From CAZOHN01 sp964579325 (GTDB lineage Bacteria; Pseudomonadota; Alphaproteobacteria; Rhodobacterales; Rhodobacteraceae), in NCBI GenBank assembly GCA_964579325.1, contig CAZOHN010000003.1:1-51688 (forward strand): a DNA stretch of 51,688 nt. Reading direction: 5' to 3'. Positions within the stretch are counted from its first letter, which is position 1, and each line of letters begins with the position of its first letter. The notes below the pieces were generated by a model, which was given only the letters and a program-made list of their open reading frames with translations, was not told the DNA's origin and searched no databases. Shown here one piece after another: positions 8,655-18,297 of the stretch. Both the position numbers and the translations under genes were made by a program.

Positions 8655-11457
8655 CTTTGCTCGTCTCCTCCTCGAAGGTGTACCCGAACCCGGTCTCGCT
8701 GCCTGTCACGGTGACACGGGCCATCGGCTCGCCCGCAAGCTTGCGGTTGAGGACCTGCCGCGAAAGTTCGGGAAGAAGCGTGTTGGTCAGGATCGCGTCG
8801 ATCATCCGGCCGCCCGACTCGATTTCGGTGCAGCGGGCCTTGATGAGAGCCATCGCGCCATCGCCGACCACCAGTTCGGCGTCGTGTCCGGCCCTGAGGC
8901 GCCGCGCGATCGACCGCAGCTTGTGGCCTGCGATCGCTTCGATCATGGCGTCCGAAAGCGGGTAGTAGGGGATCGTGACGACCCTGCCGAGGAGTGCCGC
9001 GGGAAATACCTTGAGAAGCGGAGCCCGAAGGGCCGCGTTCAACTCGTCAAGGTCCGCCTTGGCCTTGCCATCCTCGGTCATCGCCATGATCTCGTCCGAG
9101 CCGACATTCGAGGTAAGCAGGATCAGCGTGTTCTTGAAGTCGATCCGCCGGCCTTCGCTGTCATCCATCATGCCCTTGTCGAAGACCTGGAAGAAGATCT
9201 CGTGCACGTCGGGGTGCGCCTTCTCGACCTCATCGAGCAGGACGACCGAATAGGGTCGGCGGCGCACGGCTTCGGTCAGGATCCCGCCCTTGCCGTAACC
9301 GACATAGCCCGGCGGCGCGCCCTTGAGCGTCGAGACCGTATGGGCCTCCTGGAACTCGCTCATGTTGATCGAGATGAGGTTCTGTTCGCCGCCATAGAGC
9401 GCGTCGCAGAGCGCAAGCGCCGTCTCGGTCTTTCCCACCCCCGATGGCCCGCAGAGCATGAACACGCCGATCGGCTTCTCCGGTGCGCCGAGGCCGGCAT
9501 AGGATGTCTGGATCCGGTTGGAGATCATTCCCATGGCGTGGTCCTGGCCGACCACGCGTTCCGACAGGATAGCAGCAAGCTGCAGCGCCTTTTCGGTCTG
9601 GCTGGCAAGCATCCGGCCGAGCGGGATCCCGGTCCAGTCTTGTACGACCGAGCCCACCGCGTTGCGGTCGACCGATGGCAGGATCAGCGGACGCTCGCCC
9701 TGGGCACCTGCAAGCTCGGCCATCCGGGCGCGGAGTGAGGCAACTGCCTCGGCACGCTCCTCGGGCGTCATTGTCGGCGGGGCCTCGGCGTGAGGCTCTG
9801 TACCGGTATCGCCGTCGACCTCACCGGTCTCGATTGCGGCGTCGCCCGCAAGCTCCGCGGCAGGCTCCGTGCCCGGCGCGGGGGGCAGGTCGCCGGCAGC
9901 GGAGGTTTCGTCCACCGCGGCCCCAGTGCCGCGCAGCCGAGCGCGAAGGTCAAGGATCTGATCGACCAGTGCCTTTTCGGAGTCCCATCGCGCCGTCGCC
10001 TCTCCAAGTTCCACCTCCGCCAGCGCAAGTGCAGTCTCGACCTCGACGCGGCGCACCTCGACCTCGATGCCGATCTCTGCCTCACGCTCGATGATGCCCT
10101 GCTCGACCAGAAGCGACGACTTGCGCCGCTCGATGTCTTCGACCTCGGCGGGGGTGGCGTGCTGGCTGATCGCGACGCGGGCGCAGGCGGTGTCGAGCAC
10201 GCTGATCGCCTTGTCAGGCAGTTGCCGGTCGGGCAGGTAGCGATGAGACAGGCGGACGGCGGCCTCGAGCGCCTCGTCGAGGATCTCGACCTTATGGTGC
10301 TTCTCGAGAACTCCGGCGATACCGCGCAGCATCCGGATGGCAGATTCTTCGGAGGGCTCCTCGACCTTCACCACCTGGAAACGCCGGGTCAGCGCGGGAT
10401 CCTTCTCGATGTGTTGCTTGTATTCGGCCCACGTCGTCGCCGCGACGGTGCGCAACTCGCCACGCGCGAGCGCAGGCTTGAGCAGGTTCGCTGCATCGCC
10501 GGTTCCGGCCGTTCCGCCGGCGCCTATCAGCGTATGCGCCTCGTCGATGAACAGGATGATCGGCGTATCGGACGATTGCACCTCGTCGATGACCGACTTG
10601 AGCCGCTTCTCGAACTCGCCCTTCACGCTCGCACCGGCCTGCATCAGCCCGATGTCGAGCGAGTGGAGATCGACGCCGCGCAGTTGCGGAGGGACATCCC
10701 CCTTGGCGAGCCGCAAGGCAAAGCCCTCCACCACCGCCGTCTTGCCGACCCCGGCCTCACCGGTGAGGATCGGGTTGTTCTGCCGACGCCGCATCAGGAT
10801 GTCGATGATTTGCCGGATTTCCATGTCCCGCCCGATCACCGGGTCGATCTTGCCGGCCCGGGCACGCTCGGTAAGGTTCGTCGCGAACTGGTCCAGCGCC
10901 GATTTGCCGCCGGGCTTCTGCTTGGCTTGCGGTTCGGTCGGTGCCGAGGCGGGCGCCTCGACCGACTCGACCAGCAGGTCCGAGAGCTGTGCGGAAAGTG
11001 AGGCGGCGTCGAGTTTGTCGAACTCCAAGCTTATCTTGTATAGCATCGCCTCGAGTACGCCCGACTCCAGCGCGGCAAGGAGGACGTAGGCCGAACGAAC
11101 CGTCTCGTCGCCAAAGTTCAGCTGGCCATAGGTCCAGCCATCCTGGATCGCGCGGAAGATATGATCGGAGAACTCCTCGACGGCGCCGGCACCGCGTGGC
11201 AGCGCATCGAGCGCGCGCGTGGTGTCGGCAGAGAGGCGCGAGAAGTCCACGCCCGCAGCCCTCAGGAGGATCTCGAAATCGGATCGTGGCGACAGCGAAA
11301 GCTGTTCGATCAGATGGACGAACTCGACGTAGGGGTTGCCGCGCGCCTTTGCCGTCTGCGCGGCGGCAGAGAATCCCTTCAGGCAAACCGGGTTCAGTTT
11401 GCCCACGAGTTCCCGGCGCTTGATCGTCTCGCCTGACCCTCTGCCCGCCATCGCCAA
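8647..11457 (-). CDS. clpV: T6SS AAA+ ATPase ClpV (TssH)
   Basis: 936-aa Clp/Hsp100 ATPase that disassembles the contracted TssB/TssC sheath in the cytoplasm. An N-terminal domain (about 10-160) has the T6SS-type KLNPVCLKGF and GNPYVEFVHLIEQL. NBD1 carries Walker A GEAGVGKT at 233-240 and Walker B LFIDEAHT near 302-309. A coiled-coil region follows, then a long acidic/alanine insert at about 510-565, and NBD2 with Walker A GPSGVGKT at 670-677 and LLDEVEKAH. The N-terminal motif separates it from ClpB. It is transcribed away from the main T6SS operon; the intergenic region of about 120 bases is shared with the kinase gene. Confidence 0.95.
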   Translation of the reverse strand: MAMAGRGSGETIKRRELVGKLNPVCLKGFSAAAQTAKARGNPYVEFVHLIEQLSLSPRSDFEILLRAAGVDFSRLSADTTRALDALPRGAGAVEEFSDHIFRAIQDGWTYGQLNFGDETVRSAYVLLAALESGVLEAMLYKISLEFDKLDAASLSAQLSDLLVESVEAPASAPTEPQAKQKPGGKSALDQFATNLTERARAGKIDPVIGRDMEIRQIIDILMRRRQNNPILTGEAGVGKTAVVEGFALRLAKGDVPPQLRGVDLHSLDIGLMQAGASVKGEFEKRLKSVIDEVQSSDTPIILFIDEAHTLIGAGGTAGTGDAANLLKPALARGELRTVAATTWAEYKQHIEKDPALTRRFQVVKVEEPSEESAIRMLRGIAGVLEKHHKVEILDEALEAAVRLSHRYLPDRQLPDKAISVLDTACARVAISQHATPAEVEDIERRKSSLLVEQGIIEREAEIGIEVEVRRVEVETALALAEVELGEATARWDSEKALVDQILDLRARLRGTGAAVDETSAAGDLPPAPGTEPAAELAGDAAIETGEVDGDTGTEPHAEAPPTMTPEERAEAVASLRARMAELAGAQGERPLILPSVDRNAVGSVVQDWTGIPLGRMLASQTEKALQLAAILSERVVGQDHAMGMISNRIQTSYAGLGAPEKPIGVFMLCGPSGVGKTETALALCDALYGGEQNLISINMSEFQEAHTVSTLKGAPPGYVGYGKGGILTEAVRRRPYSVVLLDEVEKAHPDVHEIFFQVFDKGMMDDSEGRRIDFKNTLILLTSNVGSDEIMAMTEDGKAKADLDELNAALRAPLLKVFPAALLGRVVTIPYYPLSDAMIEAIAGHKLRSIARRLRAGHDAELVVGDGAMALIKARCTEIESGGRMIDAILTNTLLPELSRQVLNRKLAGEPMARVTVTGSETGFGYTFEEETSKDA

Positions 11458-11576
11458 CCTCCTGACGAAACTATCCGAAAAAAAATCACACCCAACCCAT
11501 ACGTTGCAGTCTATGCTGCCGAAGCGAAACTGGCGACAGCAATTCTCGACCCCGAAGAACCGGATACGACCGCCCG
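11458..11576. promoter_or_regulatory. Divergent promoter region, clpV / kinase
   Basis: A 119-base region between two divergent T6SS operons, and so the likely site of both main promoters. It contains an 8-base A-run at 11478-11485 and is clearly more AT-rich than the flanking genes. I could not fix convincing -35/-10 pairs or a sigma-54 element by eye. Confidence 0.5.
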
Positions 11577-13706
11577 ATGATCCCCCCCCTTCCGAGCGAC
11601 ATCTTCCGGCAGGGCCAGGTGCTGAACAACACCTACGAGGTCGAGGGTGTGATCGGCCGGGGTGGTACCGGCGAGGTCTACCGGGCGCGCAACCAGATCA
11701 CATCCCGCGTGGTCGCGATCAAGGCGTTGTCCAAGCAGTTCTCGGGCAACGAGGATTACGTCGAGTTGATGCGCCGCGAGGAGCAGATGCGCGACGTCAG
11801 CCACGATGCTGTTGTCCGCTACAGCGAATGCTCGCGGTCCGGCGACGGCCACGTCTTTCTGGTGATGGATTTCATTGACGGGCCCTCGCTGCAGGACGCG
11901 ATGCGGTCGCAACGCTTCGACCCACGTGAGCTCCTCATTGTCGGGCACCGGGTTGCGGACGGACTTGTGGCCGCACATCGGCACGGGATCGTTCACCGCG
12001 ACCTGTCGCCCGACAACATCATCCTTCGCGGCGGAAGCCCCGAACGCGCGACGATCATCGACTTTGGCATCGCTAAGGACACGGCATCGGGAGCCCGGAC
12101 TATCGTCGGCAATGATTTTGCCGGAAAGTACGAATACGCCGCGCCGGAACAGCTTGAAGGGCGAGCCGAACCGCGCTCGGACCTCTATGCGCTCGGTGCC
12201 CTCATGCTTGCCGCGTTTCGCGGATCGGTTCCCTTCGCAGGATCGACCCCGGGCGAGATTGTGCGGCGGAAGCAGCTCCCCCTTGACACGCAAGGCGTGC
12301 CCGAGCCCCTGAAGGGAGTAATTGACCGACTGGCCGCCCCGGCCATTGCGGATCGCCCGGTGTCGGCCGAAGTGGTCGTGCGGCAGATCGACGATCTTCT
12401 CAAGTCGGGGCGAAGCCGGATGCCGGCGGCACGGTCGACCGCGCGGGCCTCCGCGAAGATGTCTAGCGACAGGAAGCGCCGCGGTGGAGGGGGAATGGCC
12501 GTCCTGTCTCTCCTCCTGCTCGTTGCAGCGGGCGGCGGCGGCGCCTGGTACATGGGCTACTTCGACCGCTTCCTCGTCCAGCCGATGCCTTCGGCGTCGC
12601 CTTATCGCCTCGACGCAAGCATGGTCGGCGGCGCTGCCGCATTCGCTTCGAACGCACCCGATCCAGATTCTGGCGAGGTCCTGCGCCGTGCATTCGGAAC
12701 CGCCTCCGGCTCCATGCCGCCGCCCGATTCCATCCTGCTCGCGCAAGGTGTGCCGGGGCCGGGCTGGCCGGCAGCCGTCGCGGCTGTGATCGAGGCAACC
12801 GAGGGCCTCGAGGATTGGTCGGTGGCGGCGGCCGACCTTTCGATCCGGGTCACCGGGCTTGCGCCCGACCGTGAGACTCGTGAAACGATCGCGGCCGCGA
12901 TCGAGACAGCCGCCATCCAGGGAGGGCTTGCAGTCGATCTTTCCCTTGTCACTGGTCCGCGGGTGCTCGACCCCGACCTGGTGCGTGCCGCGATTGAAGG
13001 CGGCTCCACCTGTGGACCGCTCAGCCTTGTCGATCCGCCGGAGGATGGCTACCCGCTCGGGGCCACAATATCTGCCCGTGGAGACGTCTCGGCGCCCGGC
13101 GACGACGTTCGGGTGCGGGAGGCGATCGCGGCGATGGCGGGCGACCGGCGTGTCGATGTCCGTGCGAACGTGCTGAACGAAGACCTCTGTCTGATCCGTG
13201 ATGTCTTGCCCCCGGTGCCCGGAAGCGCCATGTCCGTCCGCCTTGTCAACGGTGCGACCGGGGCGGCGAACCTGACCGGGGTCTTCGCCGTCGGAGACAA
13301 TCCCGTCGTAGACATCGAGCTCCCGGCCACGCCGTCCGAAGGCTGGCTCTGGGTGATCGTTGTGGACAACACGGGCAAGGTGTTCAACCTGATGCCGAAC
13401 ATCAACAATTCCGAGCACCGCCTCGAACGCGTCGGTACCGTCGAGGGTGGAATCCGGCGGGTAAGGGTGTTGTGGTCAATCGCGGACTACGCCCAGGATC
13501 AGAGTCGCCTAGCGATGAGATTCACCGAAACGGATATCGGCAAGAGCGAGATCATAGCCTTCCTGAGCCGCGACGAGTTGTTCTCGATACGGCGCCCGCG
13601 GGACGAATCGGTTTCGTCCTTTGCCGAAGCCCTAGCAGAGACCCTCGCAGAGAGGCCGGGCAACCTGTTGTCGATCGCGACGCGGGTACTGGAATCCCGA
13701 CCTTGA
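11577..13706 (+). CDS. T6SS serine/threonine kinase, PpkA-like
   Basis: 709-aa membrane protein. A cytoplasmic kinase domain (about 20-275) has the glycine loop IGRGGTGEVY, VAIK (K49), HRDLSPDN (D142, N147; the usual Lys after HRDL is Ser), DFG 162-164 and APE at 189-191. A basic linker leads to one membrane segment near 307-328, then a periplasmic region. The end (about 540-700) resembles the DUF4384 domain found in T6SS-linked kinases. Known PpkA kinases phosphorylate an FHA protein to switch secretion on; a matching Fha and a PppA-type phosphatase are encoded in this locus. It is the first gene of the rightward T6SS operon, 102 bases before tssA. Confidence 0.88.
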   Translation: MIPPLPSDIFRQGQVLNNTYEVEGVIGRGGTGEVYRARNQITSRVVAIKALSKQFSGNEDYVELMRREEQMRDVSHDAVVRYSECSRSGDGHVFLVMDFIDGPSLQDAMRSQRFDPRELLIVGHRVADGLVAAHRHGIVHRDLSPDNIILRGGSPERATIIDFGIAKDTASGARTIVGNDFAGKYEYAAPEQLEGRAEPRSDLYALGALMLAAFRGSVPFAGSTPGEIVRRKQLPLDTQGVPEPLKGVIDRLAAPAIADRPVSAEVVVRQIDDLLKSGRSRMPAARSTARASAKMSSDRKRRGGGGMAVLSLLLLVAAGGGGAWYMGYFDRFLVQPMPSASPYRLDASMVGGAAAFASNAPDPDSGEVLRRAFGTASGSMPPPDSILLAQGVPGPGWPAAVAAVIEATEGLEDWSVAAADLSIRVTGLAPDRETRETIAAAIETAAIQGGLAVDLSLVTGPRVLDPDLVRAAIEGGSTCGPLSLVDPPEDGYPLGATISARGDVSAPGDDVRVREAIAAMAGDRRVDVRANVLNEDLCLIRDVLPPVPGSAMSVRLVNGATGAANLTGVFAVGDNPVVDIELPATPSEGWLWVIVVDNTGKVFNLMPNINNSEHRLERVGTVEGGIRRVRVLWSIADYAQDQSRLAMRFTETDIGKSEIIAFLSRDELFSIRRPRDESVSSFAEALAETLAERPGNLLSIATRVLESRP

Positions 13707-13808
13707 CGCAGTGGGGTTTACGCTGCGACATTTCGTGCGCCTGCAGTTGCACCGGGTCATGGTCGGTTCGGGTCCGGATTATCTGAAAAGTCGAGAAAGG
13801 CTGGCAAG

Positions 13809-14936
13809 TTGACTGCGCTCGATCGGTTCCTCTCCCCACTGGATGCAGCTCGTCCCTCCGGCGTGGAGCTCAGGAACGATCCGCGGTTCCATTCCCTGGA
13901 GCGGCTCCTTTCGCCTGCGACGCGCGAGGAGCGGAGACGCACGCCCGACAGCGAACCCGCGGTCGACTGGGCGGCCGTCCTTCAAGGTGCCGAGGAACTC
14001 GCCGATGATGGGCGCGATCTGCGGCTTCTGGTGATCGTCGTTCGGGCGCTTTACGCGGCCGATGGCTACGACGGGGTCGCGGAGGGGCTGAAACTCCTCC
14101 GAACCACGCTGGCCGAATACTGGGACACATTGCACCCCGAACTGCGCGACAGGCCCAGCCTCAAGGAGGCCGCCGTCCGAAGGATCAACGCGCTCTACCA
14201 GCTCGAGAACGAGGATGATGGCCTGCTCTGCGATCTCCAGTACGGAGTCGTGTTCGAGATGCGCGGCCTCGGTCGCTTCCGCGGCACCGATGTTGCCGCC
14301 GCAGGACTCACGAGGATGGCCTTCCTCAACGAGATTCCGTCCGGGCTGGGCGAGGCGGAGCGGAGCGCGCTGGAGGCCGAGCATGAAGCTCGTGCGACCC
14401 GCGTCCAGACCGCCTGCAAGGCGCTTGCTGCAGAAGATCCACCGCGTAGTGCCTCGCTCTTGGCGTCGGTGACGGCAGCCAGGGAAGCCCTGCAACTCCT
14501 CGAAGATCAGATTTCGGCCCAGGTTCTGGAAAACGGTGTCGGTGTGCGCTTCCAGGTCCTGGGCCGGTTTCTTGACCGGCTCATCAGCACGCTCTCGGCG
14601 TCGGCGTCCATGGCAGTGGAGCATACGGCGGGAGAACCGGTGTCATCCGACGCGCCCGCCGCGATGTCCGGCGGCCAGGTGCCCGCGGAGGCGTCGCCGC
14701 GGACCAGTCCTGCCCCCGCCGCGGCAGGAGGACCGGTGACTTCGCGTCAGGACGTGGTCCGGCTCCTCGACCAGATCATCGAATTCTATGACCGCACCGA
14801 ACCGGCGTCGCCAATTCCGTTGCTTGCGCGCCGGATGAGGAAGATGGTGCCGATGACATTCATTCAGCTGATGGAGGAGGTGGCGCCCAGCGGGCTGAAG
14901 GAATTCCGCAACGTGGCAGGCGTCTCCGAGAAATAG
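13809..14936 (+). CDS. tssA: T6SS baseplate/sheath cap protein TssA
   Basis: 375-aa protein with the ImpA N-terminal domain at about 50-120 (VDWAAVLQGAEELADDGRDLRLLV, then a tryptophan in AEYWDTLHPEL). The middle is helical, followed by an alanine/proline linker near 280-315. The C-terminal block DVVRLLDQIIEFYDRTEPASP and RMRKMVPMTFIQLMEEVAP is typical of the shorter TssA type. TssA primes tail-tube and sheath assembly at the baseplate. The start is TTG 13809, with AGAAAGG about 8 bases upstream; no nearby ATG fits the homology. Confidence 0.88.
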   Translation: MTALDRFLSPLDAARPSGVELRNDPRFHSLERLLSPATREERRRTPDSEPAVDWAAVLQGAEELADDGRDLRLLVIVVRALYAADGYDGVAEGLKLLRTTLAEYWDTLHPELRDRPSLKEAAVRRINALYQLENEDDGLLCDLQYGVVFEMRGLGRFRGTDVAAAGLTRMAFLNEIPSGLGEAERSALEAEHEARATRVQTACKALAAEDPPRSASLLASVTAAREALQLLEDQISAQVLENGVGVRFQVLGRFLDRLISTLSASASMAVEHTAGEPVSSDAPAAMSGGQVPAEASPRTSPAPAAAGGPVTSRQDVVRLLDQIIEFYDRTEPASPIPLLARRMRKMVPMTFIQLMEEVAPSGLKEFRNVAGVSEK

Positions 14937-14963
14937 GACCATGATCGTGAAAGGTCGACAGAG

Positions 14964-15497
14964 ATGAGCGAGAGCAAGGCAAAAGTCATCGAGCGCAACC
15001 GCGCGCCACGCGTCCAGATCGCATATGATGTCGAGCACTATGGCAGCCCGACAACGATAGAGCTTCCCTTCGTGATGGGCGTCATGGCCGACCTGGCCGG
15101 GAAATCGGAATCCCGGGAGGCGCAAAAGGCCCCGGCCGACCGTCAGTTCGTCGAGGTCGATGCAGGACGTTTCGGCAAGTTCATGGAGGCTCTGGCGCCG
15201 CGCGTGAAGGCGCGCGTCCCCAACCGGCTCCCGGGAGCCGAGGGCGAGACGGCGGACGAGGAAATGTTCGTCGACCTCAGCTTCAAGAGCATGGGCGACT
15301 TCGCTCCCGACAAGGTCGCCGAGCAGGTCCCGGCGCTGGCCGAGCTTCTCAGGATGCGCCGTCAACTCGAGGAGCTTCTTGGCTACATGGATGGCAAGGT
15401 GAACGCCGAGAAGCGGATCGCACAGCTTTTGACCAACGAACCTCTCTTGGCCCAGGTTGCCAGCGAGGCGATGAAGCCCACCACGGAAGGTGAATGA
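14964..15497 (+). CDS. tssB: T6SS contractile sheath small subunit TssB (VipA)
   Basis: 177 aa. It begins with the family pattern of a short polar start, NRAPRVQIAYDVE, then ELPFVMGVMADLAG, and continues with FVEVDAGRFGKFMEAL and LSFKSMGDFAPDKVAEQVPAL. TssB pairs with TssC to form the contractile sheath around the Hcp tube. The final coding bases overlap the tssC start (ATGA), as expected for subunits made in equal amounts. Confidence 0.95.
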   Translation: MSESKAKVIERNRAPRVQIAYDVEHYGSPTTIELPFVMGVMADLAGKSESREAQKAPADRQFVEVDAGRFGKFMEALAPRVKARVPNRLPGAEGETADEEMFVDLSFKSMGDFAPDKVAEQVPALAELLRMRRQLEELLGYMDGKVNAEKRIAQLLTNEPLLAQVASEAMKPTTEGE

Positions 15498-17011
15498 CCA
15501 TGGCTGAGGGTGAAAAGCAGGCGGCCGGCGCCGCCGCAGCTGCCGAGGAGATCAGCCTCGACGAGTTCAGCGGGCTGCTCGAGAAGGACTTCCGCGTCAA
15601 GGACAGCGAAGGCGAGAAACTTCAGAAGCTGGTCCAGAACCTCGCACTTGCTGCGACCGAGCGGGCTGGGACGGCTGCGATCTCGGGCAATGCGGTCAAA
15701 TCGATCAAGTCGCTCATCGCTGGAATCGACAAGCTTCTGTCATCCCAGATGAACGAGATTCTCCATTGTGAGGAACTGCGAACGATCGAAGGGACATGGC
15801 GGGGACTGCATTACCTCGTCAACAACACCGAGACCGACCAGAAGCTGAAGATTCGTGTCCTGAACATCTCGAAGAACGATCTGGCCGACCAGCTCGAGGA
15901 TTTCGAGGGCCAGATGTGGGACCAGTCGCCGGCGTTCAAGAAGCTCTACACCGAGGAATACTCGATGTTCGGCGGCGAACCCTACGGCTGCCTGCTCGGG
16001 GCTTACGAGTTCAGCCACCATCCCCGCGACGTGGGCCTGCTGCGCAACCTGTCGGGGATCTGCGCCAGCGCACATGCGCCGTTCATTGCGGCGGCCGCAC
16101 CTCAGCTGTTCCGGATGGAGAGCTGGCAGGAACTGCCGAACCCGCAAGACCTTCAGCAGATCGTGTCGTCGCCCGACTACGCGAGCTGGCAGTCGCTGCG
16201 CGAGAGTGAGGACGCCCGATACATAGGTCTGACCATGCCGCGTGTCCTGGCTCGCCTCCCCTATGGCGCGGCGACCGTGCCGGTGAAGGGCTTCGGCTTC
16301 GAGGAGGAGATCGACGGCAAGCACGACCACTACGTTTGGATGAACGCTGCCTTCGCGATGGGAGTGAACATCAACCGCAGCCACAAGCTTTACGGTTGGG
16401 GCACGCAGATCCGTGGTGTGGAGTCGGGCGGCTCGGTAATCAACCTTCCGGTGCATACGTTCCCGACCGATGATGGATCGGTGGCAATGAAGTGCCCCAC
16501 GGAGATCGCCATCGACGACCGGCGCGAGGCGGAACTGGCCAAGCTCGGGATGATGCCGATCCTGCACCGCAAGAACACCGACATCGCCGCCTTCATCGGC
16601 GCGCACAGCCTGCAGGACGATGAGACCCGTGCCGGACGGCTGGTAGATCCGGACGCGCAATCCAACGAAAGGCTGAGCGCAAACCTACCCTACCTGTTCC
16701 CGGTCTGCCGCTTTGCGCACTACCTCAAGGCTATCGCCCGCGACAAGGTCGGGACGTTCAAGGAACGCGATGACATGCAGAAGTGGCTGACCGAATGGAT
16801 CAACCGCTACGTCCTGCAGAACATGGCAGGTGCCGACGACAAGGCCAAGGCGCGCAGGCCGCTCGCCAAGGCAGAGGTCCAGGTCGACAGCGTCGAGGGT
16901 CGGCCCGGATACTACAACGCGCGGTTCTACCTGCGCCCGCATTACCAACTCGAGGGGATCAACGCGAGCCTCCGGCTCGTGTCCGAACTTCCCTCGGTCA
17001 AAGGCAGTTGA
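15494..17011 (+). CDS. tssC: T6SS contractile sheath large subunit TssC (VipB)
   Basis: 505 aa, close to the usual length. Diagnostic blocks are LRTIEGTWRGLHYLVNNTET, FEGQMWDQSPAFKKLY, FGGEPYGCLLGAYEFSHHP, LPYGAATVPVKGFGFEEE and, near the end, VEGRPGYYNARFYLRPHYQL. With TssB it builds the sheath, which ClpV recycles after firing. The start ATG 15494 lies in an ATGA overlap with tssB; a second ATG two codons on is also possible. It is followed by a 45-base gap and hcp. Confidence 0.96.
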   Translation: MTMAEGEKQAAGAAAAAEEISLDEFSGLLEKDFRVKDSEGEKLQKLVQNLALAATERAGTAAISGNAVKSIKSLIAGIDKLLSSQMNEILHCEELRTIEGTWRGLHYLVNNTETDQKLKIRVLNISKNDLADQLEDFEGQMWDQSPAFKKLYTEEYSMFGGEPYGCLLGAYEFSHHPRDVGLLRNLSGICASAHAPFIAAAAPQLFRMESWQELPNPQDLQQIVSSPDYASWQSLRESEDARYIGLTMPRVLARLPYGAATVPVKGFGFEEEIDGKHDHYVWMNAAFAMGVNINRSHKLYGWGTQIRGVESGGSVINLPVHTFPTDDGSVAMKCPTEIAIDDRREAELAKLGMMPILHRKNTDIAAFIGAHSLQDDETRAGRLVDPDAQSNERLSANLPYLFPVCRFAHYLKAIARDKVGTFKERDDMQKWLTEWINRYVLQNMAGADDKAKARRPLAKAEVQVDSVEGRPGYYNARFYLRPHYQLEGINASLRLVSELPSVKGS

Positions 17012-17056
17012 TCTGGACGGACGCGCAGGGCGCGCAACAGGGAGAGGAATTGAGAT

Positions 17057-17539
17057 ATGCCCATCTACATGAAGATCGACGGGATCAAGGGTCAGGTCGC
17101 GACCAAGGGTTTCGAGGAAGCGATCGCGCTGGATAGCGCGCAGTTTGGTGCTTCGCGGCACCTTGGGACCTTTACGGGTACGGCGCGGGAGGTAGGGACG
17201 CCCACGCTCAACGAAGTCGTCATCGGGAAGATGCTCGACTCTTCGTCGACCGCGCTGTTCCGGAATTCGTTGCTCGGCGATCCCCTCGGGAAGGTCGAGC
17301 TGTTCTTCACCCGTGACAAGGGGGGTGGGGAGCAGGAGGCGTACTTGACGATCACCCTCGAGCAGGTTCTGATCACGAACTACAGCCTCGGCGGATCGTC
17401 GGGTGTCGACGCGCCCCATGAGACTCTCGCGCTCAACTACCTCACCATCCACTACCTTTCCGTGTGGCGCGGCGGCGACTATGGCGCGGGCGGCGAGGAC
17501 GAGTTCGGCTACGACATGGCGGCGATGTCCTCGATGTGA
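17057..17539 (+). CDS. hcp: T6SS tail tube protein Hcp (TssD)
   Basis: 160 aa. It opens with PIYMKIDGIKGQVATKGFE, a classic Hcp start, and continues with the DSAQFGASRHLG loop, LNEVVIGKMLDSSSTALFRNSL and VELFFTRDKGG. Hcp hexamers stack into the tube inside the sheath and are secreted on firing. GAGAGGAATTGAG upstream of ATG 17057 gives a strong ribosome site, fitting its need for high output. The 45-50-base gaps on both sides are larger than elsewhere in the operon. Confidence 0.95.
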   Translation: MPIYMKIDGIKGQVATKGFEEAIALDSAQFGASRHLGTFTGTAREVGTPTLNEVVIGKMLDSSSTALFRNSLLGDPLGKVELFFTRDKGGGEQEAYLTITLEQVLITNYSLGGSSGVDAPHETLALNYLTIHYLSVWRGGDYGAGGEDEFGYDMAAMSSM

Positions 17540-17586
17540 GGCACGCGCCTCACCGGCGCTGACGACAGGACGAGGGGAACCCGCAA

Positions 17587-18297
17587 TTGGCAGACGCGAA
17601 CCCCCAATCCGTGCGCGAGGCGGTCCAGCCGAGTTTCTGGGACCGCCTCGTCGACGACTTGCCTGGCCTTGCGGCCGAGAGCGACAAGCGGGTCTCGGAA
17701 CTCAGGAAGGAACTCGGCGCAGAGCGTCTGGACAGGATCCTGGCAGGGGGGCGGCGCGCGCTGGAACAGGAACCCGGGCTGGACCAGGGGGAGAGGGCCG
17801 AACTCCATCAGGTCCTGGGAATGCTGGAAAGGCGTGCCTTTCTGGAACAGCGTGGAATCGTGGTGACGCCCGCCGTTCTGCGCGAAGCGGTTCGGCGCGA
17901 CATCGAGGCATTGTTCAACATCGAACGCCACGAATCGCGCCTGTTGCTGAGCGACCGGGAGCGGATGGGCATTGAGGCGGCAGCCGATCTTCTCGCGGAT
18001 TTTCCGCAGGTGCGGCGCAGCGTCGTGAACTATGGGGTGCCAGCATTCTCTGGGCACCGCGCGAACGATTTCGACCCCGAGGCGCTTGCGCGTGACCTGA
18101 AGGAGGTGATCGCCAACTTCGAGCCGCGGTTCAAACGCGACACGATTCGGGTTAGTGTGGACACCTCAAGCAAGAAGGGGCTCGTCGTGGCGATAGATGG
18201 CCTCCTGCTGCTGTCGCCGGTGCCCGAACGGATGCGCCTGTCGACCACCATCGACCTTGACAGCGGCCGAGCGATGACGGCGGTCGAGGACGCCTGA
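17587..18297 (+). CDS. tssE: T6SS baseplate protein TssE (gp25-like)
   Basis: 236 aa, longer than the typical 130-180. The N-terminal 70 residues (SVREAVQPSFWDRLVDDLPG) include the TssE start region. The gp25-like core lies near 90-230: VLREAVRRDIEALFNIERHES, VRRSVVNYGVP, and LARDLKEVIANFEPRF followed by IRVSV. TssE is a wedge component of the baseplate. The start is TTG 17587 with GAGGGG about 9 bases upstream. Its stop overlaps the tssF ATG by one base. Confidence 0.9.
   Translation: MADANPQSVREAVQPSFWDRLVDDLPGLAAESDKRVSELRKELGAERLDRILAGGRRALEQEPGLDQGERAELHQVLGMLERRAFLEQRGIVVTPAVLREAVRRDIEALFNIERHESRLLLSDRERMGIEAAADLLADFPQVRRSVVNYGVPAFSGHRANDFDPEALARDLKEVIANFEPRFKRDTIRVSVDTSSKKGLVVAIDGLLLLSPVPERMRLSTTIDLDSGRAMTAVEDA

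Noticed and set aside
11511..13418. A 635-codon minus-strand frame opposite the kinase gene
   Set aside because: The plus strand encodes all kinase motifs in order; the minus frame is His/Arg/Gly-rich and matches nothing.
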